A DNA stretch of 64,000 nt, taken from contig NC_080571.1 in assembly GCF_030247185.1 (NCBI RefSeq), forward strand, positions 34,460,753-34,524,752. The letters are read 5' to 3'. Shown piece by piece: positions 9,711 to 21,664 of the stretch (its first letter is position 1; the number at the start of each line of letters is the position of its first letter). A program made the position numbers and the translations under genes. The DNA is from Malaya genurostris. Lineage: Eukaryota > Arthropoda > Insecta > Diptera > Culicidae. The notes beneath the pieces are model-generated. The model saw nothing but the letters and a program-made list of their open reading frames with translations, had not been told where the DNA came from and ran no database searches.

Positions 9711-11368
9711 GAATAACCAACTCCAATTAATACACATCCTACGCTTCAGAGCGCTATAATTGATCCGAATTCTTTTCACCATGTTGAACGACCACGCGTC
9801 TCCATCGTACAAAGCCGACTATCAGCTTGATGATGAAAAAAAAAACATCGAAGCGCTTGGTTCTTCCCATTAGCTGGATTATTTTAAGCTTAGTCGGCTA
9901 GTCTTCTAATTTAAGAAAAGCTTGAATTACCGCCACGCAATGAAGAGGACGGTCAACTCGAGCCTGTGACTGGCGGGGAGCGAAGAAATTTTCCAAGGAA
10001 TTTCATTTTTCCACAACCGGGGGCTCAGCTGTGCATCATCCGGCTTATCCCAATTTAAAAAGCATGCCGATAGAATGGAAAGCTCATCATCAATTCATAT
10101 TCCTCCGAACCTGTTGCTTCAAGGTCACAAAAAGAAGAAGGAAACCGGTCGTCACTTTGGCACGCACCGCCTCCTCCGGGAAGTTAGCAGAGATGACCAG
10201 CCGTACGTCACCCCGTTGGTGACGAATGGGCAGCGGTGATGGTGACGGTGACGGAAGCTACAAAAAAAAAAGAAAAGAAAAATATCCTTCGTAGGAATTC
10301 CCCACCGGCACTGACAAAAGCGTAAAAACAGAAATCCGGCGCCTCGTCTCTCACGCCCTGTGAATACGAACGAACGATGTAGTAATATTTTTAAATTATC
10401 GGACATAAAAAAAAAAAACATCCCCGAATGCAATCTCTTCCCTTCCGTATTAGGCGTACCGTTTGCCCCGGTTAGTATGTATTTAGAGCGTTAGTAAAGA
10501 AGAAAGAATCCAATTAACGATGGGACTGAACCTGAGGGGCCGGTTCGGGTTTTGCACAGCTGCCCTGCACGGATCGTGACACCGCATAGCGAAACCGAAA
10601 CCGAATCGGAAGGATGCGAATGACAGCTGCTTTTGATGGACCATCATTAGCGATCAATACGATCTGGGTTGGTGTTTTGAGGGGGGGGGGGGGGGGGGGG
10701 GGGTTAACTGGGAATGGTTATGGGATATCAGACGATTGGCGAAGCAAGAAACGAAGGAACGAACGAGGAGCTAACAGCTGGGACACAAAGTTGAATGTTC
10801 GCCTGAGGGGACAGACTGGATTGTTGTAGGGATTAGAATGAAAGACGGGGCCTACCAGTATTGTGTTTGAATTCTCTATTGTTTGACAGGCGCGGTTGAC
10901 AAAGCTGTATATTTTTATTTACTTTGCTTTTTGCACGTGGCGGCCATAAATAACATATTTGCTTGAATTTGAAAGGTCCGCAAAGCGGAGCTACGCCGGA
11001 GATAGGAACCATTTTGTCGATTACAGGAAGCCTGAAGTTGAACTAAAAAAGGCATCAGGGTCCAGTTGATCTGTTTTCGATGCGAACTGACATTTGATAA
11101 TAAATATTCTAAATGGAGATATGAATATATTCGGTTGATTGTCTTCCAACTTAGTTTAGATGGGATCCCGTTATAATTTTAATTGAAGCGATGTCAAGTA
11201 AAGTGGATATTTATCGAGCCTATCATACGCAATGCCACCCTCTTAATTAAATTCATATAGTAATTTCAGGAACAATTTCAATTTTCGTGATATCTCAAAT
11301 GGCATCAGATTCCGGAAAACCGTTTCCCTTTAATCGTAGTAATTCGTCAAACTCCATTTTTATGCATT
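9711..11368. other. Apparently single-copy DNA, no gene recognised
   Basis: The stretch 9960-10830 is richer in G+C than its surroundings and contains short frames of 60-90 codons on both strands. None has recognisable motifs or a convincing start and stop context. It could hold regulatory or untranslated sequence of a neighbouring host gene, but nothing in it proves this. Confidence 0.4.
10680..10703 (+). repeat. Run of about 23 G residues
   Basis: An unbroken G tract runs from 10681 to 10703, preceded by TTTTGA and followed by TTAACT. It is long enough to form an intramolecular G-quadruplex. Its length is also a likely sequencing uncertainty. Confidence 0.85.
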
Positions 11369-11370
11369 TA

Positions 11371-12566
11371 TCAGGTGTACAACTTTGCTTCCACCGTTTT
11401 TTTTTTTATTGCGAAAAAGTGCTTACAGATGTATTTTTCAAAGTATTATCCGTACTAGCGACAACTTTCTCCCATCTTTCCGACAATTTTCGGATCCCGG
11501 CTCGAAAAAAGGGAGTCCTCTTTTGACGTTATCCATGAAGCAATCCATTTTTCCAACTCTTCGAAGGATTGAAAATTTTGATCTGCCAGGCCGTGTGCCA
11601 TCGAACGGAATAGGTGGAAGTCAGAAGGGGCGACATCTGGGGAATACGGCGGGTGGGGCAAGACTTCCCATTTCAGCGTTTCCAGGTACTTTTTGACCAC
11701 TTTTGCGACGTGAGGCCGAGCATTGTCGTGTTGGAGAATGACTTTGTCTCCTGTGATGGTTTCACCCGGTTTTAAGAGCTCGTAGTAAATCACACCGAGC
11801 TGATCCCACCAAATACAAATCATAACCTTGGGGCCGTGAATATTCGATTTTGCCTTCGACGAAGTAGCATACCCGGGCTTTCCCCATGATTTTCTGCGTT
11901 TAGGATTGTCGTATCGAGCCCACATTTCATCACCGGTTACGATTCGATGTAAAAACCCCTTACGATTTTGTCTTTGAAGCAGTTGCTCACATACAAATAG
12001 ACGGCGCTCGATGTCCCTCGGTTTCAACTTGTACGGCACCCAGTTTCCTTCTTTCTGAATCATGCCCAGGGCCTTGGGACATTTTGAAATGGCTTGCTGA
12101 CTCACTCCCAACGATTCGGCAAGCTCTTCTTGGGTTTGGCACGAATCTTCATCAAGCAATGCTTCTAGTTGTTCATCTTTGAAGGTTTTTTCTCTTCCAT
12201 CACCATGTTTGTCTTCGACATCGAAATCTCCATTTTTAAAACGTTGAAACCACTCCCGACACGTTCTTTTACTCAGAGCAGCATTACCGTAAGTTTCGGA
12301 GAGCGTTCGATGCGCTTCAGCTGCATTTTTTCGAATTGTAACAGAAAAGTAAAACTTTCCGCAAATGGCGAGAATTGGGCACATAAACAGACATTTTCGA
12401 GCGTGAATAATACTAAAACAAGAACAACTGTCACTGAAACGGCGATGACAATTCGTTAGGCACTGTACATACTCACTTTAAAAGCATTATCAACTATGTA
12501 TTTTGACCAGTCTCAGTCGGTACAGCTACCTATCGGAAAACGACGGAAGCAAAGTTGTACACCTGA
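11371..12566 (-). mobile_element. Mariner (mauritiana-like, DD34D), 1.2 kb
   Basis: TA duplications lie at 11369-11370 and 12567-12568. Terminal inverted repeats begin TCAGGTGTACAACTTTGCTT and extend about 28 bp with few differences. The transposase fills the interior on the minus strand. The length is slightly short of the usual 1.3 kb because of an internal coding deletion. Confidence 0.92.
11455..12384 (-). pseudogene. Mauritiana-like mariner transposase with internal deletion and C-terminal frameshift
   Basis: The frame starts at 12384. It contains CREWFQRFKNGDFDVED and a second helix-turn-helix (LAESLGVSQQAISK), WVPYKL, HRIVTGDEMW (first D), WWDQLGVIYYELLKPGETI, ILQHDNARPH (second D) and PYSPDVAPSDFHLF (third D). 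I count 34 residues between the last two, so DD34D. Compared with the family, about 25-30 residues between GETITGD and KVILQHDN are missing in frame. The last ~20 residues are out of frame: the expected GIRKLSERWEKVVAS is legible in another frame near 11500-11455. The triad is kept, but the protein is unlikely to be active. Confidence 0.88.
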
Positions 12567-12568
12567 TA

Positions 12569-13378
12569 TATAAGCAAATTCTCAATGTTACTTAAGCATG
12601 GTAACATTTTCTACTTGTTCGTAAAATCTCTTATCATCAACAAGTTTTCTACATCACCTAGTAATTTGGACGCATGATAAAAGCAAACCATACTTCTGTT
12701 CGAGTGAGCAATGTGGTTCATTTCATTTGGAATGGTTAGTATGTAAGGCGTAAGTCCTCTAAAATATTACGTAATATAGCAAATAATTGGAAAACAACTA
12801 GAAACATTACGGGTCAAACTGTTAAATTCGATTACAGTTGATTGATTTGATTGGCTCCGAACTGATTGGAGTTAACCAGGTTAACAATTTGAAAATATTA
12901 TTCGATAAGAATTGACCTTCGATTTACATCGATTACTGATCAGTTCAAAGATAACACATCATTCTATTTCATTTAAAAATCGCTAAGGTTTTGAGAGATC
13001 CTTATTGTCCGAAGGCATTGTGTTACTCACTTTCCTATTCTTGAGAACGCTTCACTAGTTTGGTTACCGTATCAGCTTTCATGATGCGTTCGAATTGAAT
13101 GAGTTCAGAAACGGTTCGTTTATTTAGCATTACGTAACCTACCGTGAAGAGATCCTTCGAATCTGTCATCATATCCGGAAAGATGTCAACTAATAGGAAT
13201 CGATTCGCTCTAACGTCGCCGCTAAATCCAACAAGTTGATTAACGTAGAAATTGATGCGCCGGAATTGCGCCGAGTTTGCGAATCATCCAGTCAATTCGT
13301 TAACAAATATTTTCTATGTTTATATATTTTCTATACGTTACAAAATGAATTTAGATTTTTATTCAAATATTTGGATCA
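12569..13378. other. Intergenic DNA, nothing recognised
   Basis: AT-rich with no supported coding frame. The frames at 13236-13548 run into the tandem repeat at 13379 and are not genes. Confidence 0.5.
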
Positions 13379-13506
13379 CTGTCATTTCGCCGAAAGCCAT
13401 TTCGCCGAAAACCGTTTCGCCGAAAGCCATTTCGCCCAAAGGGTCATTTCGCCGAATGTCATTCAGCCGAACACCATTTCACCGAAAGGGTCATTTCGCC
13501 GAATTC
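13379..13506 (+). repeat. Imperfect tandem CATTTCGCCGAA repeat
   Basis: About nine copies of a 13-17-bp unit, consensus CATTTCGCCGAA plus 1-5 bases (AGC, AAGGGT and so on). Variants include CATTCAGCCGAA and CATTTCACCGAA. Similar dispersed minisatellites are common in mosquito genomes (from memory, not searched). Confidence 0.85.
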
Positions 13507-13869
13507 TTCAATAGTCTTCATATTGTGATTATAATTGATTTGAAATAAAGGCAAATGAAAAATGATATTTAAAATGTTCTGTGACAAATAGTTTTTAAGA
13601 TGTATGTTGATAATTATTTTGTGTTATTCTTTTAGAAGATAGTGGGTTTTTACGGATGTTTAAAAATGAAAAATGAGTTGTTCAACTGAATGGGTCATTT
13701 TTCCATTCATCACCAAGTAGCTTTAAATAAATAACATAAATCAATATAATATGATCGGAAGAAATTTGATCGGTCGCAAATAGGACAAACCGGGGCTAAG
13801 TCGGACACTTATAGGAAATCGAAAAAGCAGCCATTTCAACTAGGCTTTTACCCAAGTTACCGTTGTGTA
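13507..13869. other. Intergenic DNA, nothing recognised
   Basis: AT-rich, no supported frame. A short GGACAAACCGGGGCTAAGTC segment near 13789 resembles the style of other transposon ends but has no partner that I could find. Confidence 0.4.
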
Positions 13870-13877
13870 GCCTAAAC

Positions 13878-14521
13878 CAGAGCTTAAAATTGTCACGCAT
13901 TCTCAATGAAAGAATCCAATTCAACAGCCTCATTTTCAATATTTTACTGTCTCATGCGTAAATGACCGACACCAGAACAAACGAAAAGAGACAAAGCATT
14001 CTCGTTTCTCATTGAAACAAAGAGAGAGTATAATTGCCAACGGCACTCTTCCCTCTATGAAGAGGACGAAACCAAACTAACGTCTTCAGGTAGCAACAGC
14101 AGAATTTCAATTTTCATTCTTTCATCGATGTATTGAAAATCTGTGACGCTTGGCTATAAAAAGTGACTAAAATATGACAAATCGAAGTAGTTACATCCCA
14201 GAACTTCTTTGGAAACCAGAACTACTACAATTTCTAGCACCAACAGTTAAAACTTATTGTAAAACCTTTTTCTGTCATTTTATATACTCACAGTTTCGGT
14301 TGAATATCGACACTGCATACTATGGGATTTTCACTGAAAACTGCAAATGACTGAAAGGGCAAATGAAAGAAAGAACACAATTTTGAAACTACTATTCCGC
14401 TTATGTCATTGACTGGACATGGATTTCGTTCTCATAGTTTACAAGCGAAGCTGAGAGTGACATTAATTTTTCGTCATTTTCGTCTCTTTTGAGTCAATGA
14501 AAATGACTTTTATTAGCTCTG
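13878..14521. mobile_element. hAT-type MITE with perfect 8-bp target duplication
   Basis: GCCTAAAC occurs at 13870-13877 and again at 14522-14529, exactly flanking the element. The ends are CAGAGCTTAAAATTGTCA and the complement of TGACTTTTATTAGCTCTG, imperfect terminal inverted repeats starting CAGAG. An 8-bp duplication and CAGRG ends are the signature of the hAT superfamily. No transposase is present in the 644 bp. Confidence 0.88.
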
Positions 14522-14769
14522 GCCTAAACCAACTACAATTCCCAACTTGTGGTTAGGAAAAATGAATTTGTTTGTGTACTAAATCATCATGAAGTGACCA
14601 AGGCCTATAAGGTGCTCACAAGCTCCTATCTCATGCCTTCCTGCTCATGCTTCATGACTCAGCCACGTGCAATGCCTCGAGTATGCATACTGAATAATGT
14701 TGCAAAATGCTCTCGATGTATCGGAGCTCACAACTCGAGATATTTGTGCTGTCACAGTTGGTATGACTA

Positions 14770-15056
14770 TTGAAGGTATAGGCAGGATATAAGTCTATTG
14801 TTCAAATTGACTTCGAAAAGGTTGTATCATACTGCTGCAAAAGTGATTTACCGCTTATAATCGGCAGTGACATAAATGCTCACCATATCATTTGGGGCAT
14901 CACAGATATAAATTCGAGAGGCTCTGATATGATGGGATTTGTGAGTAGCTTGGCGGCTAGATTTTACGGGTTCCAACCAACAATTGAAACCGCAATTGAT
15001 TTGGAAAATGTAGTCGACGAGACAAACTCGCTCATAGTTGGAGCATATAAAGAGGT
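14770..15056 (+). pseudogene. Non-LTR retrotransposon endonuclease remnant
   Basis: On the plus strand 14845-14950 reads SDLPLIIGSDINAHHIIWG, followed by SRGSDMMGFVSS. This is the central GD(x)NAHH(x)xWG segment of an APE-type LINE endonuclease. Continuation to about 15050 (ETNSLIVGAYKEVCPL) fits the domain's C-terminal part after a deletion. It is unrelated at sequence level to the LINE at 1-3624 and runs in the opposite direction. Only a short decayed piece is left. Confidence 0.6.
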
Positions 15057-15205
15057 TTGTCCACTGTTGAAAACTTCTGGGACTATATCATGCAGAAGCT
15101 CCGAAGAAACCGTATTTACACTTTGGAACAGCTCTCCCGATCATTTCGACTCATTTGGGAAGCACTTCCCTTTGAATACATCAGAAATGTAGATTTCCCC
15201 GCTAA
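15057..15205 (+). pseudogene. Tc1-like transposase C-terminal remnant
   Basis: The frame reads ENFWDYIMQKLRR, then IYTLEQLSRSFRLIWEALPFE and YIRN. This matches the end of Tc1-like transposases, where the last catalytic E lies in P-I-E-N-x-W and is followed by KxxLRRR and a W-x-x-I/L-P segment. It abuts the LINE endonuclease remnant directly, so one element was inserted into or recombined with the other before decay. No terminal repeats are visible. Confidence 0.5.
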
Positions 15206-15281
15206 ATTTGTTGGCCGGTATGCGAAATTTCAGTGGGTAAATTACCCACTCGGAATCCTAAAGAAGTTTTCCAATTTGTAG

Positions 15282-15893
15282 CAAAAATGTGACCGTGTTT
15301 TATACACTTTGGATACTGTCAAGTCGCATAGTAAATAAACCCAAATAACTTTTCATCCGCCAAACTTCGAATTGGGCCGTAGTTTTTGTCGAGTTTTGTC
15401 AATGACCGTCACCGAAACGCATTGTACAATTTAAGGAGTTGCAGATTGATGCGGAAATCGAGCAATAAAACCCACCTGACAATCTCTTAGAAAATTAGTT
15501 TAGATTATCCTGTGAAAATTTCAGAACGATCCATTGACTTTAGCGGTCGGGAAAGTCTTTTTTTGTGAAGGATGAAAAGCCATATTTCCACTTATTCATT
15601 GAATATCTCGCCTTCAGAAGCATGGATCAAAAATCTACCCCGACAATGTCTAGATAATTTAAATTCGAAGCGATTGGTGCATTAAAACATAGGCGTTGTC
15701 GCGTTAAAAATGAAGTGAATGTTATTTTTGTTAAGGTAAGTCGATTTCTATGCACGCGCCATTTTTTCTGCTCCAGTTTCCTGGTAACGTAACGAAAAAT
15801 GAGAGAGAAATGAAATCGGCTCAGAAAGGCTACCAAACAAGCGGTAGCTTTATTAGATTTTATATGATGTAGTCAAATTTGTAACCGAAAAGA
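15282..15893. other. Intergenic DNA, nothing recognised
   Basis: No supported frame and no repeat that I can match. Confidence 0.45.
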
Positions 15894-17048
15894 AGGAGTG
15901 TATCGAAAATAAGCTATCCACAAATTTTTCGTTCAAATTATAATAAAAAACTTTTGATCGAGCGCTCTTCATCAAGCTCCGGACAAGTGTTGCATCGCAT
16001 TTTTTGGACGCTTGAGCCCAATTTTGTTTTGAACTCCTGCATGTTCCCAGCTGCCTTACCAGCCTACTTGAAGACCCTCTTCACAATTGCCTAGTAACGT
16101 TCGATCGGTTGAAGCCGAGGGCAATTTGGTGGATTGATATTTTTCTCAACGAAATTTATACCCTTTTCCGCAAGCCAATTGAGAGTGGTTTTGGCATAGT
16201 GAGCGACGCTAAATCAAGTCAAAATAGTGGAGGTGTGCTATGCTTCTTATATAAAGGCAACAATCTCTTCTAGAGACACTCAGATCGATAGATTTCTGCC
16301 TTTATAGTTCCGGTGGTATAAAAATGGTTGACTTCAAACCACAGGAACATATTGCTTGCCATACCAGTAACTTTCGACCGAATTTCTCCACTTGAATCGA
16401 CCTGCCCTCATAGCTTACATCCTCCCCATCGACGACAGTAAGGTATGGTGGACCTGGAAGGGTTTTTGAGTCCTCCTTTACATAAGTCTCATCGTCCAGC
16501 AAATTGCACGCATCCGGACACCGCAAAAGACGCGAATACAATTTCCGGGCCCTTGTTGCTGCTCGCTTCTTCTGTTCTACACTTTGTTTCGAGATTTTCT
16601 GCTTCTTGTAGGTCTTCAGGTGATTTCGCCTCTTGATACGCTGGATCATTGCGACACTCGTTCCTGCTTTTTTGGCCAAATCACGTATTGACATTGATTT
16701 GTTCTTCATGATTAGAGATACCACTTTCTGGTCCAGTTCCGGGTGGGAGGAAACGGGTTTTCTGCCTCTTCCTGGTAGCTCATCCAAAGAATAGTGTTCC
16801 CCGAACTTATTAATGATGGTTTGACCACTGGCATGATGAATTCCAAACCGCTTCGCCAATTTTCTCATAGCAATACCCTTCTCACTTAGCCATGTGTCCA
16901 GAACCTTAATATTCACTTCGACAAACAAGTAAACAAACGAAAGCTGACAGCCAAACGCACAGCATGCTGTGATCTGATCATAAAAAACCATCACAAATAC
17001 ATGCATACAACACAAATGTATGTGGATAGCTTATTTTCGATACACTCC
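15894..17048 (-). mobile_element. DD37E-type IS630-Tc1-mariner element, divergent copy
   Basis: 28-bp perfect terminal inverted repeats (GGAGTGTATCGAAAATAAGC and so on) lie at 15894-15921 and 17021-17048. The interior encodes a minus-strand transposase of the same family as the copies at 18203 and 50380, but clearly diverged from them. A TA duplication is not evident at either end, so the immediate flanks may have mutated. Confidence 0.85.
15960..17015 (-). pseudogene. DD37E-family transposase, C-terminal half broken
   Basis: The N-terminal frame (17015-16302) holds helix-turn-helix segments (KVLDTWLSEKGIAMRKLAKRF; SIRDLAKKAGTSVAMIQRI), a Lys-rich linker, LLDDETYVKED with the first catalytic D, and KLLVWQAICSCG. 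The frame fails near 16310. The rest can be read in pieces: ...AEKGINFVEKN, then NPPNCPRLQPIERY with the catalytic E, followed by two in-frame TAG codons near 16090-16060. The homologous structure is that of the 18203 copy. This copy is inactive. Confidence 0.85.
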
Positions 17049-18200
17049 TCATCGATACTTTTCTGGCCACCCGGTCCATCGCGAGTCATTCGCATATTTG
17101 CGAGAGAGGAGCGCGAACTACTGGCCTCAGCTCTGAAGTGATAGCACTGATATAAATATTCTATTGCTACTGAAACATTGCGCTTAAGTCATATGTTTGA
17201 AAATTAAATGCATAAAAACACTGAAATTACGTAGCATCATAGTCTGCTCGATGCGATTATAAAGCGCTAATATAAAATGTACAAGTATTAACGATTTTAT
17301 GCTGTAAATATCAATTTAGTACCACTATCGAACCAGTAATATAATAAGTTTTAAATTGACCATATTTCACTATGCTCAAATATATTCAGCTTGGTTCATA
17401 TCGAAGAAGCAGCACTTCGACAGAGAATGCCAAGGAAAAGTTTCTAGGTTCGAGACGCATCCAGAATATAAAATATCAATCATAGGAGCTAAATGTCCCT
17501 ACAGCTACCCAATTCGAAAGGTAATCACCATCACAACAGACATATTCACTTTACAGTTCAGAGCAGTTCTTTTGTGATTTTGTCTTGTTTCAATTTCGGT
17601 TTCGTGTTTTTTTAACGCCAAATTTAATATGTTCAATAGCATTAGCAAAGCTGTTTTCGGTCTTTTAATTTCGATTTTTTCTCATTGTGTTTTATAATAA
17701 CATTACTAGTGCAGAAATCTAGCAATTTACCTTTGCATTATAACAGCTAAATATTTCGCCTTTTGTGGTTTTATATCAGCTTTACAGTAGCATGTAGGAT
17801 TGATGAGTCTTATCATGAGACGTTCTGATGCTTCTTAATTATTTGGGTATACTATGAAGAAACCATTTGAAAAATTGCATTGAATGATGAATGAAAGGTT
17901 TGCATACATTTTTGTTTTCATTACACAGATGGGTGGTACGAGCAAAATCTCTGGGGGATGACCAAACGGTTAAAGCCGGGGTCAAATAAATGAATGATAA
18001 TAATTGTAATTTCTGAACACTGTTGAAGTAAACTACACACAATTGGTGCAGTCCGTTTTGAGGACACGAAAATCGACAGTTTCGTATCAGTCAGGGTTTT
18101 TCAATCACATGCAAACGTTCAAGTATGTGTTTCACTTGAATTGCAAATTTCGATCGTGTGGAGGTATTAAACAAAGACTTGTAAGCTGTCTATCGTGACA
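17049..18200. other. Intergenic DNA, nothing recognised
   Basis: AT-rich. Short frames of 60-75 codons carry no recognisable motif. Confidence 0.5.
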
Positions 18201-18202
18201 TA

Positions 18203-19504
18203 AAGACTGTACCAGAAAGTATGGCCGCACTTTGATTTCGCTGTAAATAATTCACAAGTGTTAGATATTCAAATTTTATTCGATATACTGATAGTATTTG
18301 ACTACAACACCAGAATATTATTCTCAACATTTGCTTCTTAGCCAATGAAGACTAGCTGGCGCACCTTCTTGCGAACGCTCGTCATTAAATTCCGTACAGA
18401 CTTCTTGGCGACAAGTTTTGACACTTTTTTCCAATCTTTTTCGACCAGTTGAATGGTTTCGGCTGCCGATACATGTTTCCTAAGATGTGCCTTCGTTAAT
18501 GCCCAAAATTCCTCAATTGGTCGAAGTTGTGGGCAATTTGGTCGATTCATGTCTTTCGGGACGAAAGTTACATTTTTGGTAGTATACCATTCTACCGTTG
18601 ATTTCGAGTAGTGGCAAGAATCAAGATCTAGCCAGAAGACAACATAATCCTTGTGGCTTCGAATCATGCGTAGAAGTCGTTTTTGTAAACATTCCGTGAT
18701 GTATATTTCGCTGTTCATTGAAGCAGTGGTGATGAAGGGTTTCGAAATCTTACCGCAACTACAAATTGCTTGCCAGACCATAGCTTTCTAACCAATTTTT
18801 TCGACTTCAATCGATGTCTCGGAATTTTTTAACATTTGCCCTTCTCGCTACGTATAATATTGTGGTCTCGGCAATGATTTGTAATCGAGATTCACGTAGG
18901 TTTCGTCGTCCATGATTATGCAGTTCAAATTTCCAGCAAGAATCGTATTGTACAGCTTTCGAACCCTCGGCCTGATCGATGCTTCTTGTTTCGGACTACG
19001 TTTTGGTTGTTTCTGCTTCTTATAGGTTCGAATATTCAAACGTTCTTTAGCACGAAGAACATTTGACTTCGAAGTGCCCACTTTTTTGGCCACATCCCGA
19101 ACTGAAACCTTCTTCTTTTGCTCGAACGCCTTCAGTATACGTTTATCCAACTGAGGGTTAGCAGGACCTTTTTTTTACTCGTTTTCGGTTTATCCTCAAA
19201 GGTGTTATCCTCACCGAACTTCCTGATTGCATTTCGCACGGCTTTTTCACTTACTCCTTCCATTTTTGCTATCTTTCTCAGTGACAGTCCGCGTTCTGTG
19301 CACCATTTGTACACAATTTTTCGACGTTGTTCTGCTGAAAGTCCACGCATTTCGAAACAGACTAATGAAAACGAATAAACAACTGCACAAGTGGTTAGAG
19401 AAGAGGGTAATCAACAGGACGCAGCCATAAAAATTGGCAGATTCTGAACCATTGCGAAATGGTAGCGGTTTTTGGTTGCGTCCATACTTTCTGGGACAGT
19501 CTTT
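18203..19504 (-). mobile_element. DD37E-type IS630-Tc1-mariner element, full length
   Basis: TA duplications lie at 18201-18202 and 19505-19506. The terminal repeats begin AAGACTGT(A/C)CCAGAAAGTA and extend about 26 bp. At 1,302 bp it has the expected length for an autonomous family member. The copy at 50380-51612 is closely similar, which shows the family moved relatively recently. Confidence 0.93.
18338..19350 (-). pseudogene. DD37E transposase with one frameshift and two stops
   Basis: From MRGLSAEQRRKIVYKW (19350) the protein runs through two helix-turn-helix regions, LSLRKIAKMEGVSEKAVRN and VSVRDVAKKVGTSKSNVLRA. Then come a Lys-rich linker, IIMDDETYVNLDYK (first D), MVWQAICSCGK, FWLDLDSCHYSK (second D) and CPQLRPIEEFW (E). 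I count 37 residues between the second D and the E, so DD37E. Damage: a frameshift in an A/T run near 19150-19170, a TAG near 18855 after QYYT, and a TAG near 18784 before KAMVWQ. The C-terminal region is Lys/Arg-rich and ends VRQLVFIG. The triad is still legible. Confidence 0.9.
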
Positions 19505-19506
19505 AG

Positions 19507-21100
19507 TGAAAAGTGGTTTAAAATGCTTTTTGTATTAAGCATTAATTTCGTGATTTGATACCATTATTGAGTAGTTTATTGTATTCATACTATTTATGAT
19601 TTATTTACAATTCGATGAGAATATATCTGAATGCATATAGGTGACTGTTACTTTTTACAGTCATACCAACAAAACGTTAGTTTTGGCACTGGCTAAGAAT
19701 TTCGAATACTTAAAAGCATTAGTGCTTATCGATACGCCATTCGCAATTTTTTTCTTCATAAGAAGAAAAAATCAGAAAGGACAAGTGGAATATCTCTCAC
19801 TAGAATAAACAACCGGGTGTAATGTATCGTATACTAAAGCAAACATCACCATTCAACCGAGAAAAAAAACTGCAAACAAATCAGCTGTGAGAAGAGCCTT
19901 CTTGCAGGAAATCTAGATTTAAATTCTAACTGAAGCATTTCTCTCGAACGGTTGCTAATCCGAACGTGAATTCGCTTAAGCCTGCACAGGTAGGACAAAT
20001 CCGTATCATTTTTTTTTCTTCTCTTCTTCCCCTCGAACCCTAGAAAAACGGTGACCATCCTGGCGTGAAGGAATGCATTGAATCCGATCTACAAACCGAT
20101 TCAATGCGCCTCAAGAGGGCTCGCTGGGGCCCCCCGAAGCAACGGGAGCGTAAACGGAAAGGAAAACATCTAAGCTCGCCAGAAAGCACTTGGAAATGGT
20201 TCTTTTGCTTTTGGCGATAGAACGGCAAGCTGCAAGAAGCTTTTTCCTTTCAGTGCCAAGGGTTCAAGCCATTACAATCCCATGCATGGGAGTTTTTTTT
20301 TCTCTTTTCGGTAAACGGCACTAGGCACCACACGCTGCTGCATCAATTGGAACGCAGCTCCCGTGTCGAATAAATCGGTAGCGTCTTGTGTGCTTCTGAT
20401 TCTGATTTTTCTTTCAAGTAAAAATAGCGGCGCTTTCAACTCCTTCGGTTGGTGGCAGCCAGGAAGCAGGGAGTGAAACGCTCGAGCCGGGTGGCATGAA
20501 ATCTGTTGAACGGTTCAAAGATACGTACTTGGGAGTCGTGTGGAACATGGGAGTATTTTCGTCGAAGAAATCGGTCAAAATTTGAGGTAGATTTGAACTA
20601 TTTCGTTATTTCTGTGCTGAATGTCAAGAAGATACGTACTAACAAAAAAAAAATCGCTACGAAAAATTTATGGTTTAAGTGAAATAAAACGGAAACATGT
20701 TCATTCATATACAAACAGAAAAGAAGAGATCTAAGTGTGCTTCCCAGAAAACTCTCCGACCACCAATGGAAATTTGGGATACAAACGAAACTTTACATTG
20801 CGATAGATTACAAAATATTCAAGGCTAAAGAGTAAATAAATGAACAAATTTCTGCATGGAAGGGTAGTAGAGGCATGTGAAAACGACACTTTATCATGCG
20901 TCCCAACTACTAGCTGTTTAGGGCCAATACCATTGTAGCCGAGCATAGAACATGACAGAGAACATCACGTCTTTGCTAAATGTTTCAATGGTATTAAGAA
21001 CTGTTAAAAACTTTTCCTAGCAATGAAAGTACTGACCAAGAGGCCTTATTCTGGAGCAATCAACCGAAATGTTGACCAACAATCAAGGTCTGCTTTAATC
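19507..21100. other. Intergenic DNA, nothing recognised
   Basis: The stretch 20040-20480 is richer in G+C and could be single-copy host sequence, but no frame shows a domain, splice-linked exon or conserved motif that I can name. Confidence 0.4.
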
Positions 21101-21664
21101 ATACACAGACACACATAAAAAAATCACAAGTGGAAGATTTTTTAGTCTAATATTAGATATAAAGCTCTCATACGAATTCCAAATTCTCAGACTCACATTG
21201 AGAATAAGCAGTTTTCATATATTCAAAAATTTTATACTTAAGTTAAAGGTTTATAGATCAATGTTACTAACCCCAAATTTCATGCCCCAGATATTGAGTC
21301 TCAAAATCAAAGCTTATAGGTTTTGAATACATGTCTAAAGCTCTGGAATCAAAGACTGATACTACTGTCGAATCCGAATCCTTAGTAGCCAAGTAAGCAA
21401 CAATCCAGGTGAAAAATTCCCTATTTCACGATTCAAAAGCTTACACTAAACTGTTCAACCTAAAAATTTCAAGTTTACGAAATTATGTTCCTTATTCCAA
21501 ATGACTAATCTCAAGCATGAAATGTTAGTTCAAAACTTTAACTTTATGAATCTATACATCGAGTTTCAAGGCTCAACTCAGAAGTTATACATATTCTAAG
21601 CCCATACTTTCAAGATATAAAAAAAAACTCTCAGATCGCAAATGCTAGTGCCAAGTATGCCTAA

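Noticed and set aside
10152..10829. Frames of 71-93 codons in the G+C-richer region
   Set aside because: One runs through the G homopolymer as poly-Gly and others overlap A runs. No supporting motif.
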